53,001 nt of DNA from Selenomonadaceae bacterium (GTDB lineage: Bacteria > Bacillota > Negativicutes > Selenomonadales > Selenomonadaceae), in assembly GCA_017446845.1 (NCBI GenBank), contig JAFSOQ010000096.1:1-53001 (forward strand), in the 5' to 3' direction. Position numbers and translations under genes: made by a program. Under the pieces are notes generated by a model, which saw only the letters and a program-made list of their open reading frames with translations, was not told the origin of the DNA and ran no database searches. Shown piece after piece: positions 43,358 through 52,889 of the stretch (positions are counted from its first letter, which is position 1; each line of letters starts with the position of its first letter).

Positions 43358-43846
43358 TTGAGCATAAAAGTTATTCCGTATGATGAAAAATTTGTCTGCG
43401 CGGCGATAAAAATTTGGAATGAGATTGTTCGCGAGGGAATTGCCTTCCCGCAAGAAGATGAACTCGACGAAATTTCAGGCGACGAATTTTTTAAATCGCA
43501 ATCGTTCACGGGCTTGGCGGTCGACGGCGACGAAATTTTGGCTTTGTACATTCTGCACCCGAATAACGTCGGACGCTGCGGACACATAAGCAACGCAAGC
43601 TACGCAGTTCGTTCGGACGTGCGCGGGCGGCATATCGGCGAGATTATCGTTAAAGATTGCATTGCCAAAGCTAAACAGCTCGGCTTCAGAATTTTGCAAT
43701 TCAATGCGGTCGTTGCCACGAACATTCACGCGCGGCATTTGTATCAAAGATTAGGTTTTAAAGAGCTTGGCACAATCCCCGGCGGTTTTCGTATGCCCGA
43801 CGGCTCTTTTGAAGATATTGTTCCGCAATTTATCGGCTTAACTTAG
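43358..43846 (+). CDS. GNAT family N-acetyltransferase
   Basis: 162 residues, TTG start with GGAGGG about 8 bases upstream. The acetyl-CoA-binding motif A is SDVRGRHIGEIIVKDCIAKA (~87-106), preceded by the strand ASYAVR and followed by NIHARHLYQRLGF (~127-139), the usual GNAT C-terminal helix. The substrate is unknown; its position in a heptose/LPS block may be incidental. Confidence 0.9.
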   Translation: MSIKVIPYDEKFVCAAIKIWNEIVREGIAFPQEDELDEISGDEFFKSQSFTGLAVDGDEILALYILHPNNVGRCGHISNASYAVRSDVRGRHIGEIIVKDCIAKAKQLGFRILQFNAVVATNIHARHLYQRLGFKELGTIPGGFRMPDGSFEDIVPQFIGLT

Positions 43847-43858
43847 GAGGTTGGCAAG

Positions 43859-44851
43859 TTGCAAGAACTAATCAGCATAACGAACAAAATGCACGACAAA
43901 AAAGTTTTGGTTATCGGCGATATTGTTGCCGATGTCTACGTCGACGGGCGCATTTCCCGCATTTCCCGCGAGGCTCCCGTTTTGATTTTGGAAAAGGCGG
44001 GCGAAAAAATCGTAGCGGGCGGCGCGGCGAATGTCATTGCCAATGCTGCGACACTCGGCGCGGAAGTTTATGCGGTCGGAGTTATCGGCGACGATGAGCA
44101 CGCGGAAAGCTTGCGAAATATTTTCAAAGAACTCGACGTTCACATTGAAGGTCTCGTCCGCGATAAATCTCGTCCGACGATTTCAAAGACGCGGATTATT
44201 GCGGGCGGTCGTGCGACGGTCAGTCAGCAAATTGTCCGAATCGACAGCGAGAGTAAAGAACCGCTCAGCAAAAAAGTTGAGGCGGAACTTATCGCCAAGA
44301 TTGATAAAATTTTGCCGAAGGTCGACGGCGTTATCATGAGCGATTACGGCTCCGGCACGATAACCGCCAACGCCAGGAAATTAATCACGCGCTTTGCCGG
44401 CAAGAAAAAAATTCCGAGCATTGTCGATTCGCGCTACAATATCGGCGACTTTGCGGGCGTCGGCTACATCAAGCAAAATGATTCGGAGCTGGGAAATTTT
44501 GTCGGCTATCCTCTCAACGATGTGACTGATTTAATCGGCGCGGGCACGAAAATTTTGACAAAACTCAACGTCGACGGCGTTTTGATTACTCGCGGTGAAA
44601 TGGGTATGAGTTTATTCGAGCGCAACGGCGCGGCGCATCACATTCCCGTTAGCGACATGAGTGAAGTTTATGACGTGTCGGGCGCGGGTGATACTTGTGT
44701 TGCGGCGTTTTTGTTGGCGTTGACGGCGGGGGCTCAACCTGCGCTTGCGGCGAAACTTTCAAACTACGCGGCCGGCATTGCCGTCAGAAAATTGGGCACG
44801 AGTACGGTCAGCGCGGCGGAACTTATCTCAACTTTGGAGCGTGCAAGGTAA
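43859..44851 (+). CDS. rfaE1: D-glycero-beta-D-manno-heptose 7-phosphate kinase
   Basis: 330 residues, TTG start with AGGAGG upstream. It phosphorylates C1 of heptose 7-phosphate for ADP-heptose synthesis (HldE N-terminal half, PfkB/ribokinase family). Motifs: VIGDIVADVYVDG at the N-terminus, GGAANVIANAATLGAEV (~58-74), MSDYGSGTI (~155) and the catalytic DVSGAGDTCVAAF (~272-284, Asp base). Length is that of the kinase half alone; the transferase half is a separate gene directly downstream. Confidence 0.94.
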   Translation: MQELISITNKMHDKKVLVIGDIVADVYVDGRISRISREAPVLILEKAGEKIVAGGAANVIANAATLGAEVYAVGVIGDDEHAESLRNIFKELDVHIEGLVRDKSRPTISKTRIIAGGRATVSQQIVRIDSESKEPLSKKVEAELIAKIDKILPKVDGVIMSDYGSGTITANARKLITRFAGKKKIPSIVDSRYNIGDFAGVGYIKQNDSELGNFVGYPLNDVTDLIGAGTKILTKLNVDGVLITRGEMGMSLFERNGAAHHIPVSDMSEVYDVSGAGDTCVAAFLLALTAGAQPALAAKLSNYAAGIAVRKLGTSTVSAAELISTLERAR

Positions 44852-45322
44852 ATGTTTATTGACAGAAAAGACGCCGCGAACTTTTGCGAAGACTTGAGGC
44901 GTCAAAATAAAAAAATCGTTTTTACGAACGGCTGCTTTGATATAATTCACGCTGGGCACGTCAGATATTTGACGGCGGCTAAAAATTTCGGCGACGTGCT
45001 GATTGTCGGGCTAAATACCGATGATTCGGTTAAGCGTATCAAGGGCGCAAACAGACCGATTAACAATCAAGACGACCGCGCAGAAGTTTTGCTCGGATTA
45101 AAAGCTGTCGACCACGTGATTTTTTTCGGAGAGCAGACCGCAGAAAATTTAATCGCCGAAGTCAAGCCGGCAGTCTACGTCAAGGGCGGCGATTACACTT
45201 TGGAAACTTTGCCTGAATCAAAAATCGTTCAAACTTATGGTGGGCGCGTTGAGTTTGTAAATTTGGTTGCGGGACGTTCTACAACAAATATTGTAGAAAA
45301 AATTTTAACGGAGCTTAAATGA
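44852..45322 (+). CDS. rfaE2: D-glycero-beta-D-manno-heptose 1-phosphate adenylyltransferase
   Basis: 156 residues, the ATG immediately after the kinase stop codon. It forms ADP-heptose. The nucleotidyltransferase motif is NGCFDIIHAGHVRYL (~26-40, HxGH), with IKGANRPINNQDDRAEVL (~63-80) and the C-terminal GRSTTNIVEKIL. Length is that of the HldE C-terminal half. Separate kinase and transferase genes are common outside enterobacteria. Confidence 0.95.
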   Translation: MFIDRKDAANFCEDLRRQNKKIVFTNGCFDIIHAGHVRYLTAAKNFGDVLIVGLNTDDSVKRIKGANRPINNQDDRAEVLLGLKAVDHVIFFGEQTAENLIAEVKPAVYVKGGDYTLETLPESKIVQTYGGRVEFVNLVAGRSTTNIVEKILTELK

Positions 45323-45323
45323 T

Positions 45324-46349
45324 ATGGATGAATTAAATAACGTTTTAATCGTGAAGTTGAGCGCGATGGGCGACGTGATTCACGCGTTGCCCGTCAGCTA
45401 CGCGATAAAAGAAACTTTTCCGGAGGCAAAGGTTACATGGGTCGTGGAGCCGCCGAGCTTAGACCTTTTGAAAATGAATCCCTGCGTTGATAAAATAATT
45501 CTCTTCAACAAAAAAAATTTCCGCTCACTGAAAGGATTCATGAAAGAATTTTTCCCGTTCAAACATGAATTGCAGGAGCAGAGTTATGACGCGGTTTTGG
45601 ATTTGCAAGGATTGTTTAAATCGGCGGCGATAGCATTTTTTGCAAAGTCGAACATCAAGCTTGGAATTTGCAATATGCGCGAGATGAGCGACAAAATTTC
45701 AAAACCTGTAATCGGAGAGAACGCGGAAGGACATATCGTCGAACGCTACCTTGATACGGCGCGGGCAGTCGGTTGCGTCGTCGGGAAAGTTATTTTTCCG
45801 ATTCAAGTGCCCGTCGAGCAATCGGAGAAGGCGCGAGCGATTATGGAGCATGCCGGCATTCGCGAGGGCAATCCGTATGTAATATTTGTCGTCGGAGCAA
45901 ATTGGCCGAATAAACGTTGGCCGACGGAACATTTTGCCGCGTTGGGCGATTGGTTTTATCAGCTGGCAGTCGTGCCGATTTTGATTGGCAGCGGCGACCT
46001 CGACGAACAACTTGCCAAGGAAATCGAAGCCAAAATGGAAATTCCGCCGATTAATCTTGTCAACCGAACGAATATTTATCAGCTGGCGCATGTGCTGAGG
46101 AGTTCGCGACTGATTATCGGCGGCGACACCGGTCCCGTACATTTGGGCGCGGCATTGGGTGTGCGGACGATTATGCTAATGGGACCGACCAACGCCACAC
46201 GCAACGGACCTTTCGGGCAAGTGCAACATGCGATTGAAGTCGAACGACCTTGTAAGGGCTGTTGGAAACGCGCTTGTCCGAAAAAAGAAATTTGTCTTGA
46301 AAAAATTCCCGTGAGTTTCGTTGAAGACAAAATCAAATCAATGGGCTGA
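45324..46349 (+). CDS. GT9-family lipopolysaccharide heptosyltransferase
   Basis: 341 residues, ATG one base after the preceding stop codon. GT-B fold: the N-terminal domain begins NVLIVKLSAMGDVIHALP, a WaaC/WaaF/RfaF-like start. The C-terminal domain has VIFVVGANWPNKRWPTEHFA (~190-209) and IIGGDTGPVHLGAALGV (~270-286), binding ADP-heptose. A Cys-rich C-terminus (CKGCWKRACPKKEIC) may bind metal. It adds heptose to the inner core. It completes an ADP-heptose supply-and-use operon. Confidence 0.92.
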   Translation: MDELNNVLIVKLSAMGDVIHALPVSYAIKETFPEAKVTWVVEPPSLDLLKMNPCVDKIILFNKKNFRSLKGFMKEFFPFKHELQEQSYDAVLDLQGLFKSAAIAFFAKSNIKLGICNMREMSDKISKPVIGENAEGHIVERYLDTARAVGCVVGKVIFPIQVPVEQSEKARAIMEHAGIREGNPYVIFVVGANWPNKRWPTEHFAALGDWFYQLAVVPILIGSGDLDEQLAKEIEAKMEIPPINLVNRTNIYQLAHVLRSSRLIIGGDTGPVHLGAALGVRTIMLMGPTNATRNGPFGQVQHAIEVERPCKGCWKRACPKKEICLEKIPVSFVEDKIKSMG

Positions 46350-46402
46350 AAAAGGATTTAGGAGTTAGGAGTTAGGATTTAGGGTTTTTTAATTCCTAAT
46401 TA
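46350..46402. repeat. Heptamer array downstream of the heptosyltransferase
   Basis: AAAGGATTTAGGAGTTAGGAGTTAGGATTTAGGG, TTTTTT, then AATTCCTAATT. Four forward units and a partial inverted partner. Confidence 0.85.
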
Positions 46403-46420
46403 ACAGAAAGGGTTTTGTCG

Positions 46421-48415
46421 TTGAAGTTCCTGAAAAGATTTTTCGACGGCGTTCAGCGCGACGCGAGATTATTTTTATTCGTGCTGATATTGCTGGAAAT
46501 TTATCGCGGGCTGTTCATACTTTTCATGTCGAATTACATGAGCGAGGATTCGGGCGCGGCACAAATTTTTTCGGCAATGTTCGCGGGCTTGCGTTTGAGT
46601 TTGAAGACGGCGGGCGCGGTGACTTTAATATCATTTATCTTAGTGACAATCGGCGGCTTAAAATCGCGATTGCGACTGTTTATCGGGATTTTGGCGTCGC
46701 TGATTTTCTCGTTGCTGTTCATGCTGCGTTTCCCGTACTACCGAGCATTTCAGTCGACATTCGGCATGGAAGTCGTGCAAGGTTTTCACGATGACATTTG
46801 GGCGATAATCGTCACGATGTTTCAAGAATACGGAATCCTTTGGAGATTTTTAGTCGCGCTGATTTTGACGATAATTTGCATTGCGGCATTGAGTCGGCTG
46901 CTTTTGATAAAAACTTTCCCGCTGCCCGTACTCGACACCAAAATAAAAAAAGTCGGCTTTTCAGTCGGCTCGGTCGTTGTGATTTTATTGTTCGGATTGT
47001 TCGTGCGATTCGGCGGTAGTTTCACTTATGCGAGCGGAATAAATTGGGAAAATGCCGGAATCACGACCGACGACTTTTTGAATGAATGCATACTCGACGA
47101 CGCGCAAGCACTTTATCGCGCACGAGCTATGGCAAAGCGCATGGAGGCGGGCGAAATTTTCGGCGTCGACGCAAATAAAATTTTGGAATCCGCGCAGATT
47201 GTCGCTGTCAACAAAGAACTGACGGAAAAAAATCTTGCGCCCTATCTCGAACGAAAAGCGGCGGGCGAACGAATTCAAAAGCCCAAACATATTTTTATAA
47301 TCCTTGGCGAAACTTTCATGCAGTGGCCGATGCTCGGCAAGTATGACGAACTTTTAATCGCGGAGGGAATCAAATCATTAATTGCGGAAGAAAATTGCTA
47401 CTACAGCCGAAATTTTATGCCGAACGGAAATTTTACGTCGACGGCGATAACGGGACTTGTGACGGGCTTGCCCGACGTGAACATTAAAGTAAATTATCAG
47501 GCGCGCACTTACGACAAACTTTACATCACGTCGATGGCGGCACCGCTCAGGGAACTCGGCTACAACGTGGATTTTTGGTATGGCGGAATGCCAAGTTGGG
47601 ATTCGATAGCAAAAATGTCACTGGCGCAGGGCTTTGATAATTTTTACGGCTACCCGGACTTCAACGCGCCTAAGCAGACGACTTGGGGCACTAAGGACGA
47701 AAATTTATTCAACGCCCTTTTGGCGCACTTAGTCGACGAGCCGCCGACGGTTCATTTGATTATGACGACGACGAATCACCCGCCGTATAATTTGGATTTG
47801 GCGGCGGAAGGTTACGACATCAACGCGATCACCGAGGCTTTGAAAAAAATTCCGAACGTCGACGACGTAAATCAGTTGGCAATTGAGCTTGGGCATTATT
47901 GGTACATGGACGAGGTTATCACGAATTTTATTCGCGCGGCGAGCGAAAAATTTCCCGAAAGTATTTTCGTCGTGACGGGCGACCATGCCATCCGCTGTGA
48001 CCCTTCGACGCACCCGACGATTTTTGAGCATCAAAGCGTTCCGTTCGTCTTGTACGGCGCGGGAATTACAAAAGAGATTTTGCCGCCCGACGCAGTTGGC
48101 GACCACATTTCGATTGTCCCGACGATTATCGAATTGATTGCGCCGAAAGATTTTGCCTACTACTCGATTGCGCCCAGTCTTTTCAACAGCGACGGCGTAG
48201 GATTTAACACAGAGACATTTGTCACGTCGAAGGTTGCAGGGGAAATTGATTCGGACGTCATGGAACTTTTGCCGCACGTCGCCTCCAACGAACTAAACGA
48301 CGTAAATTTAACTGACGAGCGCGCTCACGCAATAGAAATTATCAGCGCAATGCGGACGGTTGCCTGGTGGATGATTATGAAAGGACTTTTCCTCGGCGAC
48401 GAATCCGCCAATTAA
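46421..48415 (+). CDS. LTA-synthase/sulfatase-family membrane phosphotransferase
   Basis: 664 residues from the TTG at 46421 (AAAGGG about 9 bases upstream); TTG at 46415 is closer to that site. Five transmembrane helices (~10-200) precede a periplasmic alkaline phosphatase-superfamily domain: FIILGETFMQWPML (metal Glu, ~300), NFTSTAITGLVTGLP with the nucleophile Thr (~345), HLIMTTTNHPPYNL (~450) and VVTGDHAIR (~525, Asp-His). It should transfer phosphoglycerol or phosphoethanolamine to a surface glycan or lipid A. The LPS context favours lipid A/core modification, but the donor is not determinable here. Confidence 0.88.
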   Translation: MKFLKRFFDGVQRDARLFLFVLILLEIYRGLFILFMSNYMSEDSGAAQIFSAMFAGLRLSLKTAGAVTLISFILVTIGGLKSRLRLFIGILASLIFSLLFMLRFPYYRAFQSTFGMEVVQGFHDDIWAIIVTMFQEYGILWRFLVALILTIICIAALSRLLLIKTFPLPVLDTKIKKVGFSVGSVVVILLFGLFVRFGGSFTYASGINWENAGITTDDFLNECILDDAQALYRARAMAKRMEAGEIFGVDANKILESAQIVAVNKELTEKNLAPYLERKAAGERIQKPKHIFIILGETFMQWPMLGKYDELLIAEGIKSLIAEENCYYSRNFMPNGNFTSTAITGLVTGLPDVNIKVNYQARTYDKLYITSMAAPLRELGYNVDFWYGGMPSWDSIAKMSLAQGFDNFYGYPDFNAPKQTTWGTKDENLFNALLAHLVDEPPTVHLIMTTTNHPPYNLDLAAEGYDINAITEALKKIPNVDDVNQLAIELGHYWYMDEVITNFIRAASEKFPESIFVVTGDHAIRCDPSTHPTIFEHQSVPFVLYGAGITKEILPPDAVGDHISIVPTIIELIAPKDFAYYSIAPSLFNSDGVGFNTETFVTSKVAGEIDSDVMELLPHVASNELNDVNLTDERAHAIEIISAMRTVAWWMIMKGLFLGDESAN

Positions 48416-48431
48416 AAATCGTCAATAAAAA

Positions 48432-48468
48432 ATCCCCCGCTTTAATCGGCAGGGGAAATTTTTTTTTG
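48432..48468 (+). terminator. Terminator after the LTA-synthase-like gene
   Basis: TCCCC (48433-48437) pairs with GGGGA (48452-48456), extended by CGC/GCA-like inner pairs, followed by about nine T. The next gene converges from the minus strand. Confidence 0.75.
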
Positions 48469-48524
48469 TTTAAGAATCATCTTACAAAGAATCGCCCGAA
48501 GGCGGATTCTGTTCCTTTAAAATT

Positions 48525-49049
48525 TTATTTGACAGTTATCACGTAGACAATGCCCGAATCGTTTATATACCTTACATAAAATATTTTCTTATACGAAATC
48601 ATTTTGGATTCGTCTTCGGAAAATAATTCATCATGGATTGCAGAAAAGTCTTCGCCAGTAAATTCTGGATTAACAGCTTTTATTGCCGCAACATAAGCGG
48701 CTTCGGCGAGTCGTATCCATATTAATGATTTATCCATGCACATAACTTTTATCTCTTTAAGTTCTTTATTGCTGGTGTCGGACGTTTCAACCAAAAGCAT
48801 ATTGTCGCCCAACATATATGTGCGATTTTCATCGCCTGAGACGTTTTCTTTTTTATAAAGCTCCATCGTTGTCGATTGCATGTCGTCAATTCCCATTGAG
48901 AATGCCAACGCATTAACGTTCGCCATGAATCGTTGATTGAATTCGTGAATCGTTAAGCCCAGCGTGCGATGCTCTGGTTTAAATTATGTTGAACAACCCA
49001 AAATCAGAATCATCAGCACGACCACCGTCAATGCAAAAGGAATTTTCAT
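48525..49049 (-). pseudogene. Lipoprotein gene with an in-frame TAA after the lipobox
   Basis: The ATG at 49049 has AAGGAGG upstream and encodes MKIPFALTVVVLMILILGCST, a lipoprotein signal with lipobox ILGC. Codon 22 is TAA (48986-48984), after which the same frame continues unbroken (FKPEHRTLGLTIHEFNQRF, MANVNALAFSMG and on) to 48525, about 153 residues. The mature part has no recognisable domain. An internal ATG at 48926 has no ribosome site. One base change would restore a 174-residue lipoprotein, so this is a recent nonsense mutation, a readthrough case or a sequence error. Confidence 0.85.
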
Positions 49050-49133
49050 GCAGTGACCTCCTTAAGCGGACATTTGCTCTGTTGTTCGTTTATGGTGTTG
49101 CGAATGTCAGACAATAGCGCAGAGAAAAATTTT

Positions 49134-50651
49134 TTAAAGCATAGCTTGCCCGAAATAAACCACGCAGCCCATAATCAGGATAAACGGCAGGTAAACTTTG
49201 ACGGCGAATTTCATGATTTGAGATTCGACGCCGAAAGCACCGACAGCCGCCGCGCCGATTGCGATTGATTGCGGAGAAATAATTTTGCCGACGCAAGAGC
49301 CTGCAGCATTCGCCGCCGCTATCCATGCTTGAGCAGTTTCGCTGAGACCGATTGCCAAAGCCGCGTCGACTTGCAGTTTGCTGAGCAGAACGCAGCTTGA
49401 CGTTGCCGAGCCGGTGATAAATGCGCCGATTGAGCCGATAACGGGCGCGATGAACGGATAAAGCGTGCCCGTGGCAGCGACCGTCGTGGTGGCAATCGCC
49501 ATAGTCATGCCGCTGTAGCCCATAATGCGCGCGGTTGCTATGATTGTGATGATTGTTATGAATGTCGGAATCAAAGTTTTAACTGTGCGCGACAAAACAT
49601 TAACCATGTCGGAAAAAGTTGCGTTGTTGACGAAACCTGCGATTACTGCGGATACAAAGAGGATTGTAGGAGTCGTTATCCATTGGAAGGAAGTCGGCGC
49701 GGCGTCCGGCCCTGTGTAAATCATGACTTTTGTAACTACGGTTTTCAGTACGGCGGAAACGGCAGGTATGGAGCAGATAATCAAGAAAACGAAAATCAGC
49801 AAAAAGACCAGCCAAGCGCGCACGGCCTCGCCGGGAGTTATGGAAAAATTTTCGTCGTAGTCGTCAATTTCGTATTCGGGGTCTTTAATCGGGAATTTTT
49901 TTGCGTAGATAACAAGCAATGCCATGGCACATACAGCACCGCCAATTCCGGCCAAATCCGCGCCCATTGTGGCGGCTCCGATTACCGAGGGAACACAAAA
50001 TCCAAAGCCGCCGATTAAACACGCGGGAATCATTCCCTTTAAACATTTAAAGCCGCCGAAAGCGACGAGCATTACAAACGGCATAAGTATAACCATGAAG
50101 CCCAGCTGCAACGTCGTATACGTGGCGATTTGCAGCGGGTCAAAATTGGTGAGCTTAGCCAGCGTCGACAGCGGCAGTCCGACCGAACCGAACGAGCTCA
50201 TTGCGGCGTTGGACACCAAACAAGCGATAACGGCATTGACGGGCGGAACGCCCACTGTAACCAACATACTCGCGCCGATTGCAACCGCCGTGCCGAAGCC
50301 CGACATACACTCAAGGAACGCGCCGAAACCCCAAGCGATGATGAGTATAAGCATTCGTTTATCCGTTGATACGGAGGACAGCATGTCTTTAATTTTTTCC
50401 ATGCCGCCGGTGTGCACCGTCAAGTTGTAGGCAAATATCGCCGACACAATGACGCCCAAAATCGGCCAAATCGCCATGAGTGCGCCTTCCAATGTTCCGG
50501 TCACCACGTCCATAAGTGCCATATCAAAACATTGCCACGCCACCAAAAACGAAATAATCAGCGCGACGGGACACGCCTTCCACGCCGGCAATTTTAATAC
50601 GCTCAGCGCGACGATTAGCCATAGAATTGGCGATAACCCTTGAATAAACAA
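49134..50651 (-). CDS. L-lactate permease (LctP/LldP family)
   Basis: 505 residues, TTG at 50651 with AAAGGG about 9 bases upstream; TTG at 50660 overlaps that site. Twelve or more transmembrane segments. Family features are FLECMSGFGTAVAIGASMLV (~110-130), VNAVIACLVSNAAMSSFGSVGLPLSTL (~135-160) and the C-terminal AAANAAGSCVGKIISPQSIAIG (~455-475). It imports lactate (or glycolate) with protons. Together with larB at 12.7 kb it suggests lactate use, although no lactate dehydrogenase is present here. Confidence 0.92.
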   Translation of the reverse strand: MFIQGLSPILWLIVALSVLKLPAWKACPVALIISFLVAWQCFDMALMDVVTGTLEGALMAIWPILGVIVSAIFAYNLTVHTGGMEKIKDMLSSVSTDKRMLILIIAWGFGAFLECMSGFGTAVAIGASMLVTVGVPPVNAVIACLVSNAAMSSFGSVGLPLSTLAKLTNFDPLQIATYTTLQLGFMVILMPFVMLVAFGGFKCLKGMIPACLIGGFGFCVPSVIGAATMGADLAGIGGAVCAMALLVIYAKKFPIKDPEYEIDDYDENFSITPGEAVRAWLVFLLIFVFLIICSIPAVSAVLKTVVTKVMIYTGPDAAPTSFQWITTPTILFVSAVIAGFVNNATFSDMVNVLSRTVKTLIPTFITIITIIATARIMGYSGMTMAIATTTVAATGTLYPFIAPVIGSIGAFITGSATSSCVLLSKLQVDAALAIGLSETAQAWIAAANAAGSCVGKIISPQSIAIGAAAVGAFGVESQIMKFAVKVYLPFILIMGCVVYFGQAML

Positions 50652-50684
50652 TCTCCTCAACCCTTTCCAAACTTTTAATTACCA

Positions 50685-51581
50685 CTAACCTTTGAGTTTA
50701 TCTAAAATATTTTTCATGTCTTCGGGCAAGGGAGCCGCGAAAGTCATCAGCTCCTTTGTCGTCGGATGAATCAATTTCAACGTGTGCGAGTGAAGTGCTT
50801 GCCCCGCTATGTCGAAAGGATTTTTCCGCGCGGTGTATTTTGTATCGCCCAAAAGCGGATGTCCGATTGCCGTCATGTGCACGCGGATTTGATGTGTCCT
50901 GCCCGTTTGGAGTTTACATTCGACATAAGTAAAATTTCCAAACCGCTCAAGGACTTTAAATTCTGTGACAGCGGGCTTGCCGTCGGGAACAATCGCCATT
51001 TTTTTTCTGTCGACTTTATCGCGCCCGATTGCTCCCGTGATAATTCCTGCGTTATCAGTCAAAACTCCGTGAACAATTGCCAAGTAAGTTCGCGTCGCAA
51101 TTTTATCTTTAATCTGCGCGGCTAAGCTTAAATGCGCGGCGTCGGTCTTCGCAACGACCATGACGCCCGAAGTATCTTTGTCGAGGCGATGAACGATGCC
51201 CGGACGTTTGACGCCGTTAATCCCGGATAAATCTTTGCAGTGATATAACAGCGCGTTGACCAAAGTGCCGCTCTTGACGGTTTCGGCGGGGTGAACGGTC
51301 ATGCCGCGAGCTTTGTTGACGACGATTAAATCTGCGTCTTCGTAGAGAATATCAATCGGCAAATTTTCGGGCAAATACTCAACGTCAACCGCGTCGACCT
51401 CTCGGATAAAAATTTCTTCACCGCCTTTGAGTTTGAAACTTGCCTTGACTTGTGCGCCGTCGACGGTTATCAATCCATCCGAAATTAATTTCTGAACATG
51501 CGAGCGCGACCAATCGGAAAATTTTTCGTTAAGATAAATATCCAATCTGCGCGGGGAAATTTCTTCTACAAAAAAATTCAT
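50685..51581 (-). CDS. rluD: RluD-type 23S rRNA pseudouridine synthase
   Basis: 298 residues, ATG overlapping the lspA stop (ATGA). An S4 domain (~10-70: RRLDIYLNEKFSDWSRSHVQKLI) precedes the catalytic domain with GIVHRLDKDTSGVMVVAKT (~125-145, catalytic Asp), then LQTGRTHQIRVHM (~220) and GHPLLGDTKYTA. The exact rRNA position is not assignable from sequence. Confidence 0.94.
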   Translation of the reverse strand: MNFFVEEISPRRLDIYLNEKFSDWSRSHVQKLISDGLITVDGAQVKASFKLKGGEEIFIREVDAVDVEYLPENLPIDILYEDADLIVVNKARGMTVHPAETVKSGTLVNALLYHCKDLSGINGVKRPGIVHRLDKDTSGVMVVAKTDAAHLSLAAQIKDKIATRTYLAIVHGVLTDNAGIITGAIGRDKVDRKKMAIVPDGKPAVTEFKVLERFGNFTYVECKLQTGRTHQIRVHMTAIGHPLLGDTKYTARKNPFDIAGQALHSHTLKLIHPTTKELMTFAAPLPEDMKNILDKLKG

Positions 51582-52090
51582 CTGCCCGCGCCCTCTACCT
51601 TGCCGGAATCAATTCTGAAAAGTATCGCGTAAATCATAAAGCCCATTCCCACGACGATAGCAATGTCCGCAATGTTGAAGACCGGCCAGACTCTGAAGTC
51701 AAAAAAATCTACGACGTAGCCCGTCTGTGCTCTGTCGATTAAATTTGCAACCGCGCCGCTCAAAATCGCCGTCGCTCCCAATCTCAACCAAGCGTCGGAT
51801 TTTTTCAGCAGCGGATAAAAATACGCCGTCGCCGCAATCAATACCGCGCCCGTGATTAGCAAAAACATTCGCTGATTCGACAAGATTCCGAACGCCGCGC
51901 CCGGATTCAACACGTATGTCAAATGAAACACGTCTTGAATAATCGGGATTGACTGCCCCGGCACCATTGAACGCATGACCAATGCTTTTGTCAATTGGTC
52001 GAGCGCGACGACGCCGAAGATCAGTACTTTATTCCAGTGAATGAAAATCACGGCAAATACAATCTCGACGAACAACAAAAATTTTTTCAC
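51578..52090 (-). CDS. lspA: Lipoprotein signal peptidase (signal peptidase II)
   Basis: 170 residues from the GTG at 52090 (AAGGAG 8 bases upstream). It cleaves prolipoproteins at the lipobox in the inner membrane. Four transmembrane helices; conserved YVLNPGAAFGIL (~58-69) and the two catalytic Asp in ANLIDRAQTGYVVDF and FNIADIAIV (~117-140). It lies between divIVA and rluD with 2-4 base spacing or overlap, a common Firmicutes order. Confidence 0.95.
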   Translation of the reverse strand: MKKFLLFVEIVFAVIFIHWNKVLIFGVVALDQLTKALVMRSMVPGQSIPIIQDVFHLTYVLNPGAAFGILSNQRMFLLITGAVLIAATAYFYPLLKKSDAWLRLGATAILSGAVANLIDRAQTGYVVDFFDFRVWPVFNIADIAIVVGMGFMIYAILFRIDSGKVEGAGR

Positions 52091-52092
52091 TG

Positions 52093-52872
52093 TCAATTCT
52101 CCTTGTCGAGTACGGGCTTATAAGTCCTGGTCTCGTCAGTGACTTCGGCTTTTTCAGTGACGGGCTTTGTGGATATGTCGACAATATTTGATTCGACGGA
52201 GTTGTCGACGTCCGTCGGAATTTTTTTCGGCTTAGAAGTTTTTTTCGGCTTGGGAGTTTCTTTGGGCTTGGAAATTTCTTCGGGCTTGGAAGTTTCTTCG
52301 GGCTTGGAAATTTCTTCGGGCTTGGAAACTTTCTCGGCAGTTTTTTTATCTTCGGATAAATCAGTTCCGCCAAACTCGTCGATGTTCGGAAGAATGCTGA
52401 TAACGTGATTCGTTATAGCCAATTCCGATTCAAGTATTGTGCGCATTTTTACCAGGAAAGTATTCCGCTCGCGAATAAGGGTTGAATACTCCGCCAAAAT
52501 CGCGTCGCGTTTTGCAGCTGCTTTATCAATCTGCTGCTTTGCCTCGAATTGAGCTTGCTCGCGAATTTGTTGGCACTCGCGGGCAGCATTTTCTTTAATA
52601 TCTTCGGCGTTCTTTTTCGCAGAGGAAATGACCTCGTCCGCCGTGCGTTGAGCCATCATCAAAGTATCGTTCATTGTTTTTTCCAAACCGCGATACTTTT
52701 CCAGTTCCTTTTCGTTCGTGTAGAGTTGAGTCCTGAGCCGTTCGTTTTCGTTCAAGAGCTTTTCAAAGTCGACGACAATCTTATCTAAAAAATCATCAAC
52801 CTCGTTCTCGTTGTAGCCGCGAAAAGTTGCTTTCTTGAATTGATGGTCGTGAATTTCCATTGGCGTAAGCAA
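52093..52872 (-). CDS. divIVA: DivIVA-domain protein with Lys/Pro/Glu repeat linker
   Basis: 259 residues from the TTG at 52872 (GGAGG 8 bases upstream). The N-terminal DivIVA motif is TPMEIHDHQFKKATFRGYNE, NEVDDFLDKIV (~3-32), followed by a coiled coil (~35-165). The C-terminal part has six or more SKPEEI/SKPKET-type hexapeptides (~180-215) and an acidic tail. DivIVA binds negatively curved membrane at poles and septum and recruits division or wall proteins. The SKPEE repeat is an unusual addition. Confidence 0.92.
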   Translation of the reverse strand: MLTPMEIHDHQFKKATFRGYNENEVDDFLDKIVVDFEKLLNENERLRTQLYTNEKELEKYRGLEKTMNDTLMMAQRTADEVISSAKKNAEDIKENAARECQQIREQAQFEAKQQIDKAAAKRDAILAEYSTLIRERNTFLVKMRTILESELAITNHVISILPNIDEFGGTDLSEDKKTAEKVSKPEEISKPEETSKPEEISKPKETPKPKKTSKPKKIPTDVDNSVESNIVDISTKPVTEKAEVTDETRTYKPVLDKEN

Positions 52873-52889
52873 GTACACCACCTCCAAAT

